Shown: positions 29,678-39,147 of the stretch, piece after piece
Layout of the letters: each line of letters begins with the position of its first letter
Position numbering within the stretch: position 1 is the stretch's first letter
NCBI RefSeq assembly: GCF_003121485.1
Contig: NZ_QAVX01000001.1
Location: forward strand, 434,001-498,000
Reading direction: 5' to 3'
DNA: 64,000 bases
From: Dyella sp. C11
GTDB lineage: Bacteria; Pseudomonadota; Gammaproteobacteria; Xanthomonadales; Rhodanobacteraceae
Position numbers and translations under genes: made by a program
Notes under the pieces: model-generated
What the model was told of the DNA's origin: nothing
Databases searched by the model: none
Seen by the model: the letters and a program-made list of their open reading frames with translations, nothing else

Positions 29678-29747
29678 TGTAGGAGCGCACTTGTGCGCGA
29701 CCGACGCACGGCAACATGCCCCGGTCGCGCACAAGTGCGCTCCTACA
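29678..29747 (+). repeat. Perfect REP-type inverted pair between rsmI and rnpB
   Basis: Arms of 26 nt at 29678-29703 and 29722-29747 are exact reverse complements; each begins or ends with TGTAGGAGCGCAC. Same family as 11697-11778. As RNA it would form a long hairpin and could stop or stabilise the rsmI transcript. Confidence 0.9.
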
Positions 29748-29794
29748 GTCAGGGAAACGCCTCTTTTCAAGACCCTTCCTCGAGCCCAATCCGC

Positions 29795-29800
29795 TAGAAT
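29795..29800 (+). promoter_or_regulatory. -10 element of the rnpB promoter
   Basis: TAGAAT ends 7 nt before the first base of mature RNase P RNA, so the 5' end is probably made directly by transcription initiation. No good -35 hexamer is seen. Confidence 0.6.
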
Positions 29801-29807
29801 AGGCGTT

Positions 29808-30174
<367 letters not shown>

Positions 30175-30184
30175 CATCCGCTAC

Positions 30185-30228
30185 CGGTCGTCACCGTCGC
30201 GCCTTCGTCGGCGCGGTGGTGGCGACCG
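30185..30228 (+). other. 19-bp stem-loop directly 3' of rnpB
   Basis: CGGTCGTCACCGTCGCGCC, a 6-nt TTCGTC loop, then GGCGCGGTGGTGGCGACCG pair completely (with G-U pairs allowed). There is no T tract after it, so it is not a classical terminator. It could protect or define the 3' end of precursor RNase P RNA. Confidence 0.65.
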
Positions 30229-30310
30229 CGTATGGCGAGCCATGAACGGCGATTCATATCCGGTGCCTTTTCGGGGCCTCGAAGATATGACTGATGGCAT
30301 GGGTCATGAG

Positions 30311-30360
30311 CAAAAAATCCTAGCCATTCAAACACCTTCGGGTGTTTCCTCGAAATGGCT
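30311..30360 (-). terminator. Candidate intrinsic terminator on the minus strand
   Basis: On the minus strand, an outer stem AGCCATT/AATGGCT encloses an inner stem AAACACC-cgaa-GGTGTTT, and is followed by AGGATTTTTTG. On the plus strand there is no T tract. It would end a leftward transcript starting inside or upstream of the mraZ promoter region; no gene is known there. Confidence 0.5.
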
Positions 30361-30412
30361 GGAATTACTGCCAGATCACCGCCTTTCTCATTGATTCACA
30401 AGAAAAATTTCC

Positions 30413-30441
30413 TTGACAGTCTCAGGGGGCGAGACTATCGT
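30413..30441 (+). promoter_or_regulatory. Sigma70 promoter of mraZ and the dcw operon
   Basis: TTGACA (30413-30418), 17-bp spacer, TATCGT (30436-30441). This is the strongest promoter match in the window. The MraZ boxes begin inside the -10 element. Confidence 0.88.
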
Positions 30442-30474
30442 GGGTTCCTGTGTGAAATCGTGGGAATTCGTGGA
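30440..30474 (+). promoter_or_regulatory. MraZ operator: four GTGGG-type boxes
   Basis: GTGGG, GTGTG, GTGGG and GTGGA occur at exact 10-bp steps (30440, 30450, 30460, 30470), separated by 5-nt spacers. Known MraZ proteins bind direct GTGGG/TGGGN repeats of this spacing in their own promoter and repress it. Overlap with the -10 and start site fits autorepression. Confidence 0.85.
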
Positions 30475-30485
30475 GCTATAGCGTC

Positions 30486-30932
30486 GTGTTCCAGGGCGAA
30501 ACCGCCATCACCGTTGACGACAAAGGCCGGCTGGCCATTCCGACCGCGTACCGCGAGTTGGTGGCCGACGCCTGCGCCAATCGTCTGGTGATCACCTACA
30601 ACCCCTTCGAGTCGGGCTGCCTGTGGCTGTTCCCGTACGCGGAGTGGGAAAAGGTGCGCGACCAGGTCAACGCGCTTCCCAAGGTCAAGGCGGCCCATCG
30701 CGACATGCAGATGAAGCTGGTGGGTGCCGCGGCCGTGGTTGAGCCCGACTCCGCCGTGCGCATCCTGCTGCCGGCGAGCCAGCGCGCAACCACGGGTATC
30801 GAGAAGAAGGCGGTTCTGCTGGGCATGGGCAACAAATTCGAGCTTTGGAGCGAACAGGCTCACCTGGCCAAGATCCGCCAGACCATCGGCGAAGACGAGA
30901 TCACCAACGAGATGGCGGAGCTGCAGCTGTAA
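30486..30932 (+). CDS. mraZ: Transcriptional regulator MraZ
   Basis: DNA-binding repressor of the dcw cluster, first gene of the operon. 148 residues from a GTG start with a modest GGAG 10 nt upstream. Two SpoVT-AbrB-like (MraZ) repeats: [24 protein letters not shown] (N-terminal) and [20 protein letters not shown] (C-terminal), each with the D-x-x-G/S-R-hydrophobic-x-hydrophobic-P core; in the second repeat the core reads DSAVRILLP, which is slightly diverged. Its own binding sites sit in the promoter just upstream. rsmH follows after 56 bp. Confidence 0.97.
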   Translation: MFQGETAITVDDKGRLAIPTAYRELVADACANRLVITYNPFESGCLWLFPYAEWEKVRDQVNALPKVKAAHRDMQMKLVGAAAVVEPDSAVRILLPASQRATTGIEKKAVLLGMGNKFELWSEQAHLAKIRQTIGEDEITNEMAELQL

Positions 30933-30988
30933 CCGGCAACGGTGACAGCGCGGCGCAGTAACGGGACGGGAGCGGGAGTGCAAGCGGC

Positions 30989-31903
30989 ATGGCCGAGCGG
31001 TTAGTGCACATCCCGGTGATGCTGGGTGAAGCAGTGGAGGGACTCGCCGTGCAGGCAGGCGGGCGGTATCTCGATGGCACCTTCGGACGCGGCGGCCACG
31101 CCCGCGCCGTGCTGTCGCGCCTGGGTCCGGACGGCCGCCTGCTGTTGATGGATCGCGACCCCACCGCCATCGCCACCGCACAGGCCGATTTCGCCAGCGA
31201 CCCGCGCGTGTCCATCCGTCACGCCAACTTTTCCAGCATGGCCGAGTGGGACGAAACCGCCGGCGGCCTGGACGGCATCCTGCTCGATCTTGGCGTGTCC
31301 TCGCCGCAGCTGGACGAAGCCGCCCGTGGCTTCAGCTTCATGGCCGACGCACCGTTGGACATGCGCATGGACACCACGCAGGGTGAAAGTGCGGCCGATT
31401 TCCTGGCGCACGCGTCGGAAAGAGAGATTGCCGACGTGCTGTGGATCTACGGCGAGGAACGCTTCAGCCGCAAGATCGCCCGCGCCATCGTGGAAGCCCG
31501 CGCGGAAAATCCGATCACGCGCACCGGCCAGCTGGCCGCGCTGATCGAGCGCCTCATTGGTCGTCGCGAACCCGGCAAGCACCCGGCCACCCGCAGCTTC
31601 CAGGCGTTGCGCATTCGCGTGAACGGCGAGCTGGACGCGCTCAGCCAGGGTCTCAATGCGGCGCTGGATCTGCTCAAGGTGGGTGGTCGCCTGTCCATCA
31701 TCAGCTTTCACTCGCTGGAAGATCGCGCGGTGAAGCTGTTCATTCGCGATCACTCCGGTCGCGTGCAGGGTAGTCGCCGCGGTCCGCCGGTCGCGGCTGC
31801 GCCGGCCCGTCTCGCTGCTGTCGGCAAGGCGCAATTCCCGTCCGACGAAGAGCTGTCCGTCAATCCGCGTTCCCGCGCGGCGGTGTTGCGCGTGGCGGAG
31901 TAG
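30989..31903 (+). CDS. rsmH: 16S rRNA (cytosine(1402)-N4)-methyltransferase
   Basis: Adds the N4 methyl to C1402 of 16S rRNA, acting with RsmI on the same base. 304 residues. Signatures: HIPVMLGEAVEGL at the N-terminus, the SAM motif YLDGTFGRGGHARAVL, LLMDRDPTAI, GILLDLGVSSPQLDEAARGFSF, PLDMRMD, and near the C-terminus LSIISFHSLEDRAVKLF. This is the standard second gene of the dcw cluster; ftsL starts 5 bp after its stop codon, so the two are likely co-translated. Confidence 0.97.
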   Translation: MAERLVHIPVMLGEAVEGLAVQAGGRYLDGTFGRGGHARAVLSRLGPDGRLLLMDRDPTAIATAQADFASDPRVSIRHANFSSMAEWDETAGGLDGILLDLGVSSPQLDEAARGFSFMADAPLDMRMDTTQGESAADFLAHASEREIADVLWIYGEERFSRKIARAIVEARAENPITRTGQLAALIERLIGRREPGKHPATRSFQALRIRVNGELDALSQGLNAALDLLKVGGRLSIISFHSLEDRAVKLFIRDHSGRVQGSRRGPPVAAAPARLAAVGKAQFPSDEELSVNPRSRAAVLRVAE

Positions 31904-31908
31904 CTTGC

Positions 31909-32181
31909 ATGAGGGTACTCGGCGGCCTCTTCATGTTCATCCTGATCGCGGCGGTGCTTTCCAGCGCCATTGCCGTGGTGTGGACGCGCCATGAGAGCCG
32001 CGTGCTGTTCGTCGAGCTGACCCGCCTGCAGAACCAGCGCGACGATCTCAATATTGAATACGGCAAGCTCGAACTGGAACAGGCCACCTGGGCCGAACCG
32101 CGTCGCGTGGACGACGAGGCGCGCCAGGTGCTGGGCATGGCCAATCCCAAGCCGCAAGACATCCAGCTGGTGCGCCGATGA
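31909..32181 (+). CDS. ftsL: Cell division protein FtsL
   Basis: Small bitopic inner-membrane protein of the divisome; with FtsB and FtsQ it controls FtsWI activity. 90 residues, short but usual. A single N-terminal helix (MFILIAAVLSSAIAVVW, about 7-23) is followed by a periplasmic coiled coil rich in Leu/Glu (LFVELTRLQNQRDDLNIEYGKLELEQATWAEP). The C-terminal ARQVLGMANPKPQDIQLVRR is the family's conserved end. It overlaps ftsI by 4 nt (ATGA). Confidence 0.95.
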   Translation: MRVLGGLFMFILIAAVLSSAIAVVWTRHESRVLFVELTRLQNQRDDLNIEYGKLELEQATWAEPRRVDDEARQVLGMANPKPQDIQLVRR

Positions 32182-33989
32182 AACCGCGCCCGCGCACCTC
32201 ATCCTCCTCGCGCCGCCACGCTGCGGTGCCCAGCGCACGCCGTCGCATGCTGGTGGTGGGCGGTGTGCTGGTGGCCGCTTCGCTGGCGCTGGTGGCGCGC
32301 GCGTTTGACATGCAGGTGGTGCGCAAGGATTTCTATCAGAACCAGGCGGACGCCCGCATTTTGCGCGAGGTGCCCATTGCGGTGTCGCGCGGCACCATTT
32401 TCGATCGCAACGGCGAGCCGCTCGCGGTGTCCACGCCAGTGGTGTCGATCTGGGCGAATCCGGCCGAAGTGCTGGACAACGAAGACAAACTGCCGGCGTT
32501 GGCCAAGGCCATCGGCATGGATGCGGATGCGCTCAAGCAGTATCTGTCGCAGCGTTCCGAGCGCGAGTTCGTCTATCTCAAGCGCCAGATGTCGCCAGAT
32601 GCTGCGCAGGTCGTGCTTGATCTCGCCGTGCCGGGCGTGAACGGCCAGCGCGAATTTCGCCGCTTCTATCCGTCCGGTCCGGTGACGTCGCACGTGCTCG
32701 GCTTCACCAACATCGACGACCACGGCCAGGAAGGCCTGGAGCTGGCGTTCGACGACTGGCTGGCCGGCAAGGAAGGCCGCAAGCGCGTCATCCGCGATCG
32801 CCAGGGCCACGTGGTGGAAGATCTCGACCTGGTGCGCGCACCGCAGCCGGGTCGCGACATCACGCTCAGCATCGACCGTCGCATCCAGTTCCTTGCCTAC
32901 AACGAATTGAAGAACACCATCGAGCAGTCGGATGCCGACTCCGGTTCCATGGTGATCCTGGACGTGCGCAACGGCGAAGTGCTGGCCATGGTGAACTGGC
33001 CCACGTACAACCCGAATGCCTTGCGCGGCAGCAATCCGTCCAGCCGTCGCAACCGCGCGATGACCGACGTGGTGGAACCCGGTTCCACGATCAAGCCGAT
33101 CCTGATGGCGGCGGCGCTGTCCAGCGGCAAGTACACGCCGACGAGCCCGATGGTCGACACTGGCAACGGCCACTTCTTCTATATCCGCAAGGACATTCGC
33201 GATACGCATTCCAACGGCATGCTGTCGCCCACCGGCATCATCGCCAAATCCAGCAACATCGGCGCCGCCAAGGTCTCGCTGACGCTGGACACCGGCCTGA
33301 TGTACGACACCTATCGCGCGTTCGGCTTCGGTGCCAGCACCAACAGCGGCTTTCCCGGCGAAGCGTCGGGCTATCTGAAGCCGGGCAAGAGCTGGGGCAT
33401 GCTGGAGAAGGCCATCCTGGCGTACGGCTACGGCCTCAACGTGACGCCGCTGCAGCTCACGAACGCCTACGCCACCATCGCCGACAACGGCGTGATGCAC
33501 CTGCCCACCTTCGTGAAGGGTTCGGACAACGAAGCCAAGCAGATCATCGACCCCAAGGTCGCCAATCAGCTGGTGCAGATGATGGTGGCCGTGACCCAGC
33601 CGGGCGGCACGGGTGCGCCGTATGCGTGGATTGCCAACTATGGCGTGGCGGGCAAGTCCGGCACGGCGCACAAGGCGACGGCCGGCGGCTATTCCAACAG
33701 CAACTACAGCTCCGCCTTTGCCGGTGTCGTGCCCGCGTCCAATCCGCGCCTGGCCGCAGTGGTGATCGTCGACAACCCGAGGAAGGGCAGCTACTACGGC
33801 GCGCTGGTGTCGGGCCCCGTGTTCTCCAAGGTCCTGGATGGCGCACTGCGCCTGTTGGACGTGCCGCCCGACAATATCGGCCGCTGGTATGTCGGCGGGC
33901 CCTTGCAAGGACAGAACGGTTTGACGGGAAGCAAGCCGCCCGTCGTCGAAACCGTGGATGACGCCCCCGTTGACGAGGCGCCGCAATGA
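32178..33989 (+). CDS. ftsI: Peptidoglycan D,D-transpeptidase FtsI (PBP3)
   Basis: Septal class B penicillin-binding protein; cross-links glycan strands made by FtsW. 603 residues. A basic cytoplasmic tail (KPRPRTSSSSRRH) precedes one membrane helix (about 18-38). Then come the PBP dimerisation domain and the transpeptidase domain with EPGSTIKP (Ser303, Lys306), S-S-N (358-360) and K-S-G (493-495). The order and spacing are those of PBP3. Linked by ATGA overlaps to ftsL upstream and murE downstream. Confidence 0.97.
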   Translation: MKPRPRTSSSSRRHAAVPSARRRMLVVGGVLVAASLALVARAFDMQVVRKDFYQNQADARILREVPIAVSRGTIFDRNGEPLAVSTPVVSIWANPAEVLDNEDKLPALAKAIGMDADALKQYLSQRSEREFVYLKRQMSPDAAQVVLDLAVPGVNGQREFRRFYPSGPVTSHVLGFTNIDDHGQEGLELAFDDWLAGKEGRKRVIRDRQGHVVEDLDLVRAPQPGRDITLSIDRRIQFLAYNELKNTIEQSDADSGSMVILDVRNGEVLAMVNWPTYNPNALRGSNPSSRRNRAMTDVVEPGSTIKPILMAAALSSGKYTPTSPMVDTGNGHFFYIRKDIRDTHSNGMLSPTGIIAKSSNIGAAKVSLTLDTGLMYDTYRAFGFGASTNSGFPGEASGYLKPGKSWGMLEKAILAYGYGLNVTPLQLTNAYATIADNGVMHLPTFVKGSDNEAKQIIDPKVANQLVQMMVAVTQPGGTGAPYAWIANYGVAGKSGTAHKATAGGYSNSNYSSAFAGVVPASNPRLAAVVIVDNPRKGSYYGALVSGPVFSKVLDGALRLLDVPPDNIGRWYVGGPLQGQNGLTGSKPPVVETVDDAPVDEAPQ

Positions 33990-35458
33990 CCGCGCGCCTC
34001 GACCAGCTGCTGCATGGCATCGCCGAGACCCCGGGTGTCGGCGATATCGTCGTTTCGGGACTCACGCTCGATTCGCGCCAGGTGCGTCCGGGCGACGCGT
34101 TCTTCGCGCTGCGTGGTACGCGTGAGCACGGCATCGCCTTTGCACGTGGTGCCGTCGAGCGTGGCGCGCGCGTGGTGTTGGCCGAAGCGCCGGCGGCGCA
34201 TGTGGAAGGCCTCGGCGCGCCGGTGCTTTGGGTCGATGGCCTGCACGGCAAGGTCGGTGAAATCGCCTCGCGCTTCTTCGGTCGTCCGTCCGAGGCCATG
34301 CGCGTGATCGGTGTCACCGGCACCAACGGCAAGACCTCCACGGTGCAGCTGCTGGCGCAGGCGCTGGAGCACCTGGGTCACTGCGCGGCCACCATCGGCA
34401 CGCTGGGCGCCGGCCTGCATGGCCAGATCAGCGAAGGCGAGCGCACCACGCCCGACGCCATCAACGTGCAGGGATTGTTCGCCTCGTTCCGCGAACAGGG
34501 CGCTACGCACGTGGCGATGGAAGTGTCCTCGCATGCGCTCGAGCAGGGACGTGTGGCCGCCGTGGCGTTCGATGTGGCCGCCTTCACCAACCTCACGCGC
34601 GACCATCTCGATTACCACGGCAGCATGGAAGCCTATGGCGAAGCCAAGGCCAAGCTGTTTGCGTGGCCCACGCTGGAAGCGGCGGCGATCAACGTCGACG
34701 ATGCATTCGGCAAGACGCTCGCCCGGCGCATCCCACAGGCCGTACGCGGACTGCGCTTGAGCACGGAAGGTGCAGCCGACGCCGAAGTGCGCGCCACCGA
34801 CATCGTTACGTCATCGGAAGGGCTGGCCTTCACGCTGCAGACGCCGTGGGGCAGCCATGCCATCCGCAGCCGGCTGCTCGGCCGTTTCAACGTGGCCAAT
34901 CTGCTGGCGGTCATCGCGTGTCTTGGCGCATTGGGTGAATCATTCGATCGCATCGTCGATGCCGTGGAAGCGCTGGAGCCGATCAACGGCCGCATGAATC
35001 GCCTTGGCGGCGTTGCCGGTTTGCCGCTGGTGGTCGTCGATTACGCGCATACGCCCGATGCACTGGAACAAGCGCTGTCGGCGTTGCGCGCCCATTGCGA
35101 AGGCCAGCTGATATGCGTGTTCGGCTGCGGCGGCGAACGCGACGCAGGCAAGCGCCCGCAGATGGGCGCCATTGCCGAGCGTCTTGCCGATCGCATCATC
35201 GTGACCGACGACAACCCGCGCGGCGAAGACGGCGACGTCATCGTGGCGCAGATCGTGGCCGGGCTTCGCCAGCCCGACATGGCCACCGTAGAACGTGATC
35301 GTGCCCGCGCGATCGAAACGGCACTGTCGTGCGCCCAGCCGGGCGATGTCGTGCTGATCGCCGGCAAGGGTCACGAAACGTATCAGGAAGGCGCGCATGG
35401 CAAGCGCCCGTTTGACGACCTGGCCGTTGCACGCCAGGCGCTGGAGGTACGCGCATGA
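33986..35458 (+). CDS. murE: UDP-MurNAc-tripeptide synthetase (meso-diaminopimelate-adding)
   Basis: Adds meso-diaminopimelate to UDP-MurNAc-dipeptide using ATP. 490 residues. ATP site VIGVTGTNGKTSTVQLLAQ; central EVSSHALEQGR and FTNLTRDHLDYHGSME; C-terminal DDNPRGEDGD, where D-N-P-R is the motif that selects meso-diaminopimelate over lysine. If this species makes the L-Glu dipeptide and epimerises it (see findings), the substrate would still reach MurE as the D-Glu form. ATGA overlaps on both sides. Confidence 0.97.
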   Translation: MTARLDQLLHGIAETPGVGDIVVSGLTLDSRQVRPGDAFFALRGTREHGIAFARGAVERGARVVLAEAPAAHVEGLGAPVLWVDGLHGKVGEIASRFFGRPSEAMRVIGVTGTNGKTSTVQLLAQALEHLGHCAATIGTLGAGLHGQISEGERTTPDAINVQGLFASFREQGATHVAMEVSSHALEQGRVAAVAFDVAAFTNLTRDHLDYHGSMEAYGEAKAKLFAWPTLEAAAINVDDAFGKTLARRIPQAVRGLRLSTEGAADAEVRATDIVTSSEGLAFTLQTPWGSHAIRSRLLGRFNVANLLAVIACLGALGESFDRIVDAVEALEPINGRMNRLGGVAGLPLVVVDYAHTPDALEQALSALRAHCEGQLICVFGCGGERDAGKRPQMGAIAERLADRIIVTDDNPRGEDGDVIVAQIVAGLRQPDMATVERDRARAIETALSCAQPGDVVLIAGKGHETYQEGAHGKRPFDDLAVARQALEVRA

Positions 35459-36825
35459 TGCGCTTGAGCACCATCGCACTTTGGACTCGCGGCCACCTCA
35501 TGGGTGGCGACGTGGATGTGACCGGCGTATCCATCGATACGCGCAAGATGCAGGCCGGTGACCTGTTCGTCGCCATCAAGGGCGAACGGGTGGACGGCCA
35601 CGATTTTCTTGCCGAGGCGCAGGCGAAAGGCGCGGTCGCGGCGCTCGTCACGCGCAAGGTCGATTCGTCGTTGCCGCAGGTGGTGGTGGACGATACCGGC
35701 CTGGCATTGGGCGACCTGGCCAGTGCCGTGCGCGCGCAGAGCAACGTGCGCGTGATCGGCATTACCGGTTCCAACGGCAAGACCACGGTGAAGACGCTGA
35801 CGGCGTCCATCCTGTCGCGCCACGGCCGCACGCACGTCAACGCCGGCAACTACAACAACGAGTTGGGCTTGCCGCTCACCTTGCTGGCCATGCCGCAGGA
35901 CACCGAGTACGCCGTGCTCGAAATGGGTGCGGGCAAGCCGGGTGACATTGCCTATCTCGCTGCCATCGCGCGGCCCGATATCGGCCTCGTGAACACCATC
36001 GCGCCCGCGCATCTTGAGCGCATGGGCAGTGTCGAAGGCGTGGCCGAAACCAAGGGCGCGCTGTATCAGTCGCTGCCGGTCGACGGCGTGGCCATCATCA
36101 ATGCGGACGACGCCTTCGCGAGCTTCTTTGCGGGGCTGGCGGGCACGCGCCGGCAGCTGCGTTTTGCCCTCAGCCATAAGGCGGACATTGGCGCCGACAT
36201 CGTGGATCAGCGCGTTGACGGTTCGCACTTCGTGTTGAGCACGCCGGTGGGTGATGCCGACGTGCACCTGCCGCTGGCCGGTCGCCACAACATCGCCAAC
36301 GCGTTGGCGGCGGCATCCATTGCGTTGGCCTTGGACGTACCGCTGGACACCATCGTGGAAGGTCTTGAGCAGGTACCGGGCGTTGCCGGCCGCTTGCAGC
36401 TGGAAACGATGGCCGGCGGTTGGACGCTGATCGACGACAGCTATAACGCCAACCCCGGTTCCGTCGGTGCCGCCATCGACACGCTGGCTCTGGCCGATGG
36501 CGAGCGCTGGCTGGTGCTGGGCGACATGGCGGAGCTCGGTGACAACGCGGTGGCACTGCATGCCGGCATCGGCGAGCGCGCACGCGAGCATCACATCGAC
36601 CGCTTGTTTGCCGTGGGACCGTTGAGTGCGGCCGCGGTCAAGGCATTCGGCGAACGTGGCGAGCACTTCGCCGACAAGGCGGCGCTGGCTGCCGCACTCA
36701 AGCAACAACTGCACGGCGGCGTCACGTGCCTGATCAAGGGCTCGCGTTCCGCCGGCATGGATCAGGTCGTCGTCGCCCTTCGCGGCAACAAGAAGAATGG
36801 GGAGGGCGCATCCGATGCTGCTTGA
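35455..36825 (+). CDS. murF: UDP-MurNAc-tripeptide:D-alanyl-D-alanine ligase
   Basis: Adds the D-Ala-D-Ala dipeptide, made by Ddl, to complete the UDP-MurNAc-pentapeptide. 456 residues. ATP site [21 protein letters not shown]; then [50 protein letters not shown] and [19 protein letters not shown], all MurF-type. The start overlaps murE by 4 nt (ATGATG; a second ATG 3 nt later is equally possible), and its 3' end overlaps mraY by 11 nt. Confidence 0.97.
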   Translation: MMRLSTIALWTRGHLMGGDVDVTGVSIDTRKMQAGDLFVAIKGERVDGHDFLAEAQAKGAVAALVTRKVDSSLPQVVVDDTGLALGDLASAVRAQSNVRVIGITGSNGKTTVKTLTASILSRHGRTHVNAGNYNNELGLPLTLLAMPQDTEYAVLEMGAGKPGDIAYLAAIARPDIGLVNTIAPAHLERMGSVEGVAETKGALYQSLPVDGVAIINADDAFASFFAGLAGTRRQLRFALSHKADIGADIVDQRVDGSHFVLSTPVGDADVHLPLAGRHNIANALAAASIALALDVPLDTIVEGLEQVPGVAGRLQLETMAGGWTLIDDSYNANPGSVGAAIDTLALADGERWLVLGDMAELGDNAVALHAGIGERAREHHIDRLFAVGPLSAAAVKAFGERGEHFADKAALAAALKQQLHGGVTCLIKGSRSAGMDQVVVALRGNKKNGEGASDAA

Positions 36826-37915
36826 ACTTGCAGACTGGATGGCCCGGCACTTCACCGGCCTTCACCTGTTCCAGTACATCACGTTCCGCACGATCATGGC
36901 CGCGCTCACCGCGCTGGCGATGTCGCTGCTGTTTGGTCCCGTACTGATCCAGAAGCTGGCCGATCTCAAGGCCGGCCAGGTGGTGCGCAAGGATGGTCCG
37001 CAGACGCATCTGTCCAAGGCTGGTACGCCCACCATGGGCGGCGTGATGATCCTGCTGGCGGTGACGCTTTCGACCATCCTGTGGACGGACCTGCATAACC
37101 GCTACGTGTGGCTGGTGCTGGCGGTGATGCTCTGCTTCGGCGTGATCGGTTTCTACGACGACTACAAGAAGCTCGTGCTGAAGGACAGCCGCGGCCTGGC
37201 CTCGCGCTGGAAATATTTCTGGCAGTCCGTGTTCGGCCTCGCGGCCGCGCTGTTTCTTTACTACACGGCGCCTCATGGCAGCGGCTTGGCCCCGGTCGCC
37301 GAAACGGCGCTGTATGTGCCGCTGTTCAAGCAGGTGGCGATTCCGCTGGGCATCCTGTTCGTGGTGGTTGCCTACTTCATGATCGTGGGCTTCTCCAACG
37401 CGGTGAACCTTACCGACGGCCTCGACGGCCTGGCCATCATGCCGACCGTTCTTGTCTCGGGTGCGCTGGGCGTGTTCGCGTATCTCGCCGGCAACCGCGT
37501 GTTCTCCGAATACCTTGGCATCCCGTCCATTCCCGGCGCTGGCGAGCTGGCGATCTTCTGTGGCGCGCTGTCGGGCGCGGGCCTGGGCTTCCTCTGGTTC
37601 AACACGTATCCCGCGCAGGTGTTCATGGGTGACGTGGGCGCGCTGGCCATTGGCGCGGCGCTGGCGGCCATCGCGGTCATCGTGCGACAGGAAATCGTGC
37701 TGCTGGTGATGGGCGGTGTGTTCGTGATGGAAACCGCCTCGGTGATGATCCAGGTGGCCAGCTTCAAGATGACAGGCAAGCGCGTGTTCCGCATGGCGCC
37801 CATCCATCACCACTTCGAGCTCAAGGGCTGGCCCGAGCCGCGTGTGATCGTGCGCTTCTGGATCATCAGCGTCGTGCTGGTGTTGATCGGCCTTGCCACG
37901 TTGAAGGTGCGCTGA
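36815..37915 (+). CDS. mraY: Phospho-MurNAc-pentapeptide translocase
   Basis: Inner-membrane enzyme that transfers phospho-MurNAc-pentapeptide to undecaprenyl phosphate, making lipid I. 366 residues from ATG 36815 (a start 18 nt upstream is less likely; GGGGAGGG lies 8 nt before the chosen one). About ten membrane helices. Signatures: [22 protein letters not shown] with the active-site Asp pair, [25 protein letters not shown], and the C-terminal [23 protein letters not shown]. In most gammaproteobacteria murD follows; here ftsW starts after 2 bp. Confidence 0.97.
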   Translation: MLLELADWMARHFTGLHLFQYITFRTIMAALTALAMSLLFGPVLIQKLADLKAGQVVRKDGPQTHLSKAGTPTMGGVMILLAVTLSTILWTDLHNRYVWLVLAVMLCFGVIGFYDDYKKLVLKDSRGLASRWKYFWQSVFGLAAALFLYYTAPHGSGLAPVAETALYVPLFKQVAIPLGILFVVVAYFMIVGFSNAVNLTDGLDGLAIMPTVLVSGALGVFAYLAGNRVFSEYLGIPSIPGAGELAIFCGALSGAGLGFLWFNTYPAQVFMGDVGALAIGAALAAIAVIVRQEIVLLVMGGVFVMETASVMIQVASFKMTGKRVFRMAPIHHHFELKGWPEPRVIVRFWIISVVLVLIGLATLKVR

Positions 37916-37917
37916 TC

Positions 37918-39147
37918 ATGATCTTCGACACCACCCAGGCCAAACGACGACAGGGTCCCCGCGGCAGCTTCGACATGCTGCTGGTGATCGCGCTCGTCGG
38001 TCTGGCGTGCGTCGGTGTCGTGATGGTCACCTCCAGCTCCATCGCCGTGGCGGACAGCCAGCACATCGGCGCGTTCTATTTCCTGAAGAAGCATCTGCTG
38101 TTCCTCGGCCTGGGCGCCGTGCTTGCCACGGTGGCCATGCGCACCGAGCTGAAGCTGCTGGAAAAGAACGCCTACCTGCTGCTCGCCGCCGCTGTCGTAT
38201 TGCTGTTGCTGGTATTCGTGCCCGGCATCGGCATGCGCATCAACGGTGCGCGGCGCTGGCTCAACTTCCTGATCACCAGCTTCCAGCCGGTCGAGGCAGT
38301 GAAGCTGATCCTGGTCGTGTACACGGCCAGCTATCTGGTGCGCCATCGCGAGAGCGTGGAATCGAGTTTCTGGGGCTTGTTCAAGCCCATCGTGGTCGCC
38401 GGCATGTTCGTGGTCTTGCTGCTGCTGCAGCCGGACTTTGGTTCGGCCACGCTGATGATCGCCGTCACCATTGGCATGATCTGGATGGGCGGCGCCAATC
38501 CGGTGTTCCTTGGCGGCATGGGTCTGCCGGTGGTGGCGTTGCTGTGGTTCGTGGCGAAGTTCGAGCCCTACCGCATGCGTCGACTGACTTCGTTCGTCGA
38601 TCCGTGGGCCGATCCATTCAACGATGGTTTCCAGCTCACGCAGTCGCTGATGGCTATCGGTCGTGGCGAGTGGACCGGCGTGGGCCTGGGTTCCAGCGTG
38701 CTCAAGCTGTCGTACCTGCCTGAAGCGCATACCGACTTCATTTTCGCGGTGATCTCCGAGGAATTCGGCCTCGCCGGCATTCTGTTCGTGATGGGCTTGT
38801 TCGGCCTTGCGGTGGGGCGCGGCCTGTACCTGGGCGCCAAGGGCATGGAGATCGGCCAGCGCTTTGCCGGTTTCGTAGCCTGCGGTATCTCCATGATGAT
38901 CGGCCTGCAGGCGATGGTGTCCATCGGTGTGAATCTCGGTGCGCTGCCGACCAAGGGCCTCACCCTGCCGCTGATCAGCTACGGTGGTTCGTCCATCGTG
39001 TTGACGTGCGCCATGGCGGGTGTGCTGTTGCGCACCACGTATGAAATCAATCGCGCCATCGATGCCCGCCAGATGGCGTCGCGCATGCCGGCCAACGCGG
39101 TGGCTGACGCCAACGCCGCGGCTGCGCGCGAGGCGGTGACCGCATGA
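37918..39147 (+). CDS. ftsW: Peptidoglycan glycosyltransferase FtsW
   Basis: SEDS-family polymerase that makes septal glycan strands together with FtsI. 409 residues, about ten membrane helices after a short basic tail (QAKRRQGPRGS). SEDS landmarks: GARRWLNFLITSFQPVEAVKL, LLLQPDFGSATLM, the periplasmic RRLTSFVDPWADPFNDGFQLTQSLMAIGRG with the catalytic Asp region, LPEAHTDFIFAVISEEFGLAG and GLTLPLISYGGSSI. It follows mraY directly, where murD is normally found. ATGA overlap with murG. Confidence 0.96.
   Translation: MIFDTTQAKRRQGPRGSFDMLLVIALVGLACVGVVMVTSSSIAVADSQHIGAFYFLKKHLLFLGLGAVLATVAMRTELKLLEKNAYLLLAAAVVLLLLVFVPGIGMRINGARRWLNFLITSFQPVEAVKLILVVYTASYLVRHRESVESSFWGLFKPIVVAGMFVVLLLLQPDFGSATLMIAVTIGMIWMGGANPVFLGGMGLPVVALLWFVAKFEPYRMRRLTSFVDPWADPFNDGFQLTQSLMAIGRGEWTGVGLGSSVLKLSYLPEAHTDFIFAVISEEFGLAGILFVMGLFGLAVGRGLYLGAKGMEIGQRFAGFVACGISMMIGLQAMVSIGVNLGALPTKGLTLPLISYGGSSIVLTCAMAGVLLRTTYEINRAIDARQMASRMPANAVADANAAAAREAVTA

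Larger units (their letters stand above)
30175..30485. other. 311-bp structured gap between rnpB and mraZ
   Basis: No protein gene. In order: a 19-bp hairpin right after rnpB (30185-30228), a TCATATC...GATATGA hairpin (30254-30290), an A-run plus hairpin that reads as a minus-strand terminator (30311-30360), then the mraZ promoter and its operator. Confidence 0.7.
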
